Below are positions 13,630 to 13,980 of a stretch of 13,980 bases of DNA, in pieces. The stretch comes from an uncultured Romboutsia sp. (lineage in GTDB: Bacteria; Bacillota; Clostridia; Peptostreptococcales; Peptostreptococcaceae), in NCBI GenBank assembly GCA_937907205.1, contig CALESE010000063.1:1-13980 (forward strand), in the 5' to 3' direction. The first letter of the stretch is position 1. Each line of letters starts with the position of its first letter. Made by a program: the position numbers and the translations under genes. Below the pieces are notes generated by a model. That model saw nothing but the letters and a program-made list of their open reading frames with translations. It made no database searches and was not told the origin of the DNA.

Positions 13630-13980
13630 TTAATACATATTATATATTTTTTGCCATTGTGAAAAAGGTACAGCTATTAAAGATTGAAATTCTTGATATG
13701 TTAAATCATTAATATCTTTTCTATCAGGTAATAATGTAACATAACTTTTTATATTTTTATTTTTCAAAAAATTACCTAGTTTTAAAGTTCCATGTCTTCC
13801 TGCATCATCAGGATCTAATGCTAAAACAAATCCCTTGCATTTTATCTTTAATAATTCTTTATATTGAAATTCAGTACCTGTACCTAATAAAGCAATGCCT
13901 TCTTTTTTATATTCATGTAAAGACCATAAATTAAAAGGTCCTTCAACAATATAAACATAATTTAAAAAATCATTTAATTC
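13630..13980 (-). CDS. DNA primase, DnaG-like TOPRIM domain (partial, C-terminal 116 residues)
   Basis: The gene enters from the right edge and ends at TAA 13630-13632. TOPRIM marks are IVEGPFN with the catalytic Glu, ALLGTGTEFQ, and LALDPDDAGR with the DxD metal site, followed by LPDRKDINDLT as in phage and bacterial primases. It makes RNA primers for lagging-strand synthesis. The zinc-binding and, if present, helicase parts are outside the window. It stands 103 bases before the SSB start, at the head of the replication block seen here. Confidence 0.82.
   Translation of the reverse strand, partial: ELNDFLNYVYIVEGPFNLWSLHEYKKEGIALLGTGTEFQYKELLKIKCKGFVLALDPDDAGRHGTLKLGNFLKNKNIKSYVTLLPDRKDINDLTYQEFQSLIAVPFSQWQKIYNMY

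Noticed and set aside
5049..13980. tRNA genes among the structured intergenic segments
   Set aside because: The structured segments match intron P3-P7 elements; I found no cloverleaf with a T-loop GTTCRA and a matching acceptor stem.

Overview
This looks like the replication and DNA-modification region of an AT-rich (about one quarter G+C by eye), double-stranded DNA bacteriophage. Strong AAGGAGG-type ribosome binding sites, tight spacing and base composition suggest a Firmicutes-like host, probably a clostridial relative; this is inference. Every gene I can support lies on the minus strand, so the window is read from 13980 down to 1.

Layout in transcription order: (1) the C-terminal TOPRIM part of a DnaG-like primase; (2) a zinc-binding single-stranded DNA-binding protein; (3) a family A (Pol I type) DNA polymerase of 777 residues spread over 8.1 kb and cut into eight exons by seven group I introns; (4) a 7-deazaguanine DNA-modification cluster: phage DpdA-type transglycosylase, QueC, a YhhQ-type queuosine-precursor transporter, a small unknown protein, a purine phosphoribosyltransferase, a guanine-deaminase-like protein, a QueD-like protein without zinc ligands fused to half of a DUF3268-type domain, and the start of an intact-looking queD at the left edge.

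Six of the seven introns carry a homing-endonuclease gene (three GIY-YIG, three HNH-type); the fourth has none. The introns interrupt or abut conserved polymerase motifs: motif A, the O-helix (motif B), HD^E of motif C, and others. Three introns share a perfect 108-bp core segment and two others share a 42-bp segment, so introns have multiplied within this one gene.

The most unusual signal is translational. The polymerase (two sites) and queC (one site) cannot be read in one frame. Each needs a +1 shift that skips one C, and each site has the form NNU-C-GGN, where the 0-frame codon is CGG and the shifted reading gives a conserved Gly. I found no other in-frame CGG codon in the window. This suggests that CGG (or the quadruplet CGGN) is treated specially in this phage or host. 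Three separate sequencing or assembly errors remain the main alternative.

Working together: primase, SSB and polymerase replicate the genome. QueD and QueC (with enzymes presumably outside the window) make preQ0, the transporter may import precursors, and DpdA inserts the 7-deazaguanine base into DNA, as known phage systems do to evade restriction. The guanine deaminase and phosphoribosyltransferase may adjust guanine pools, but that role is inferred.
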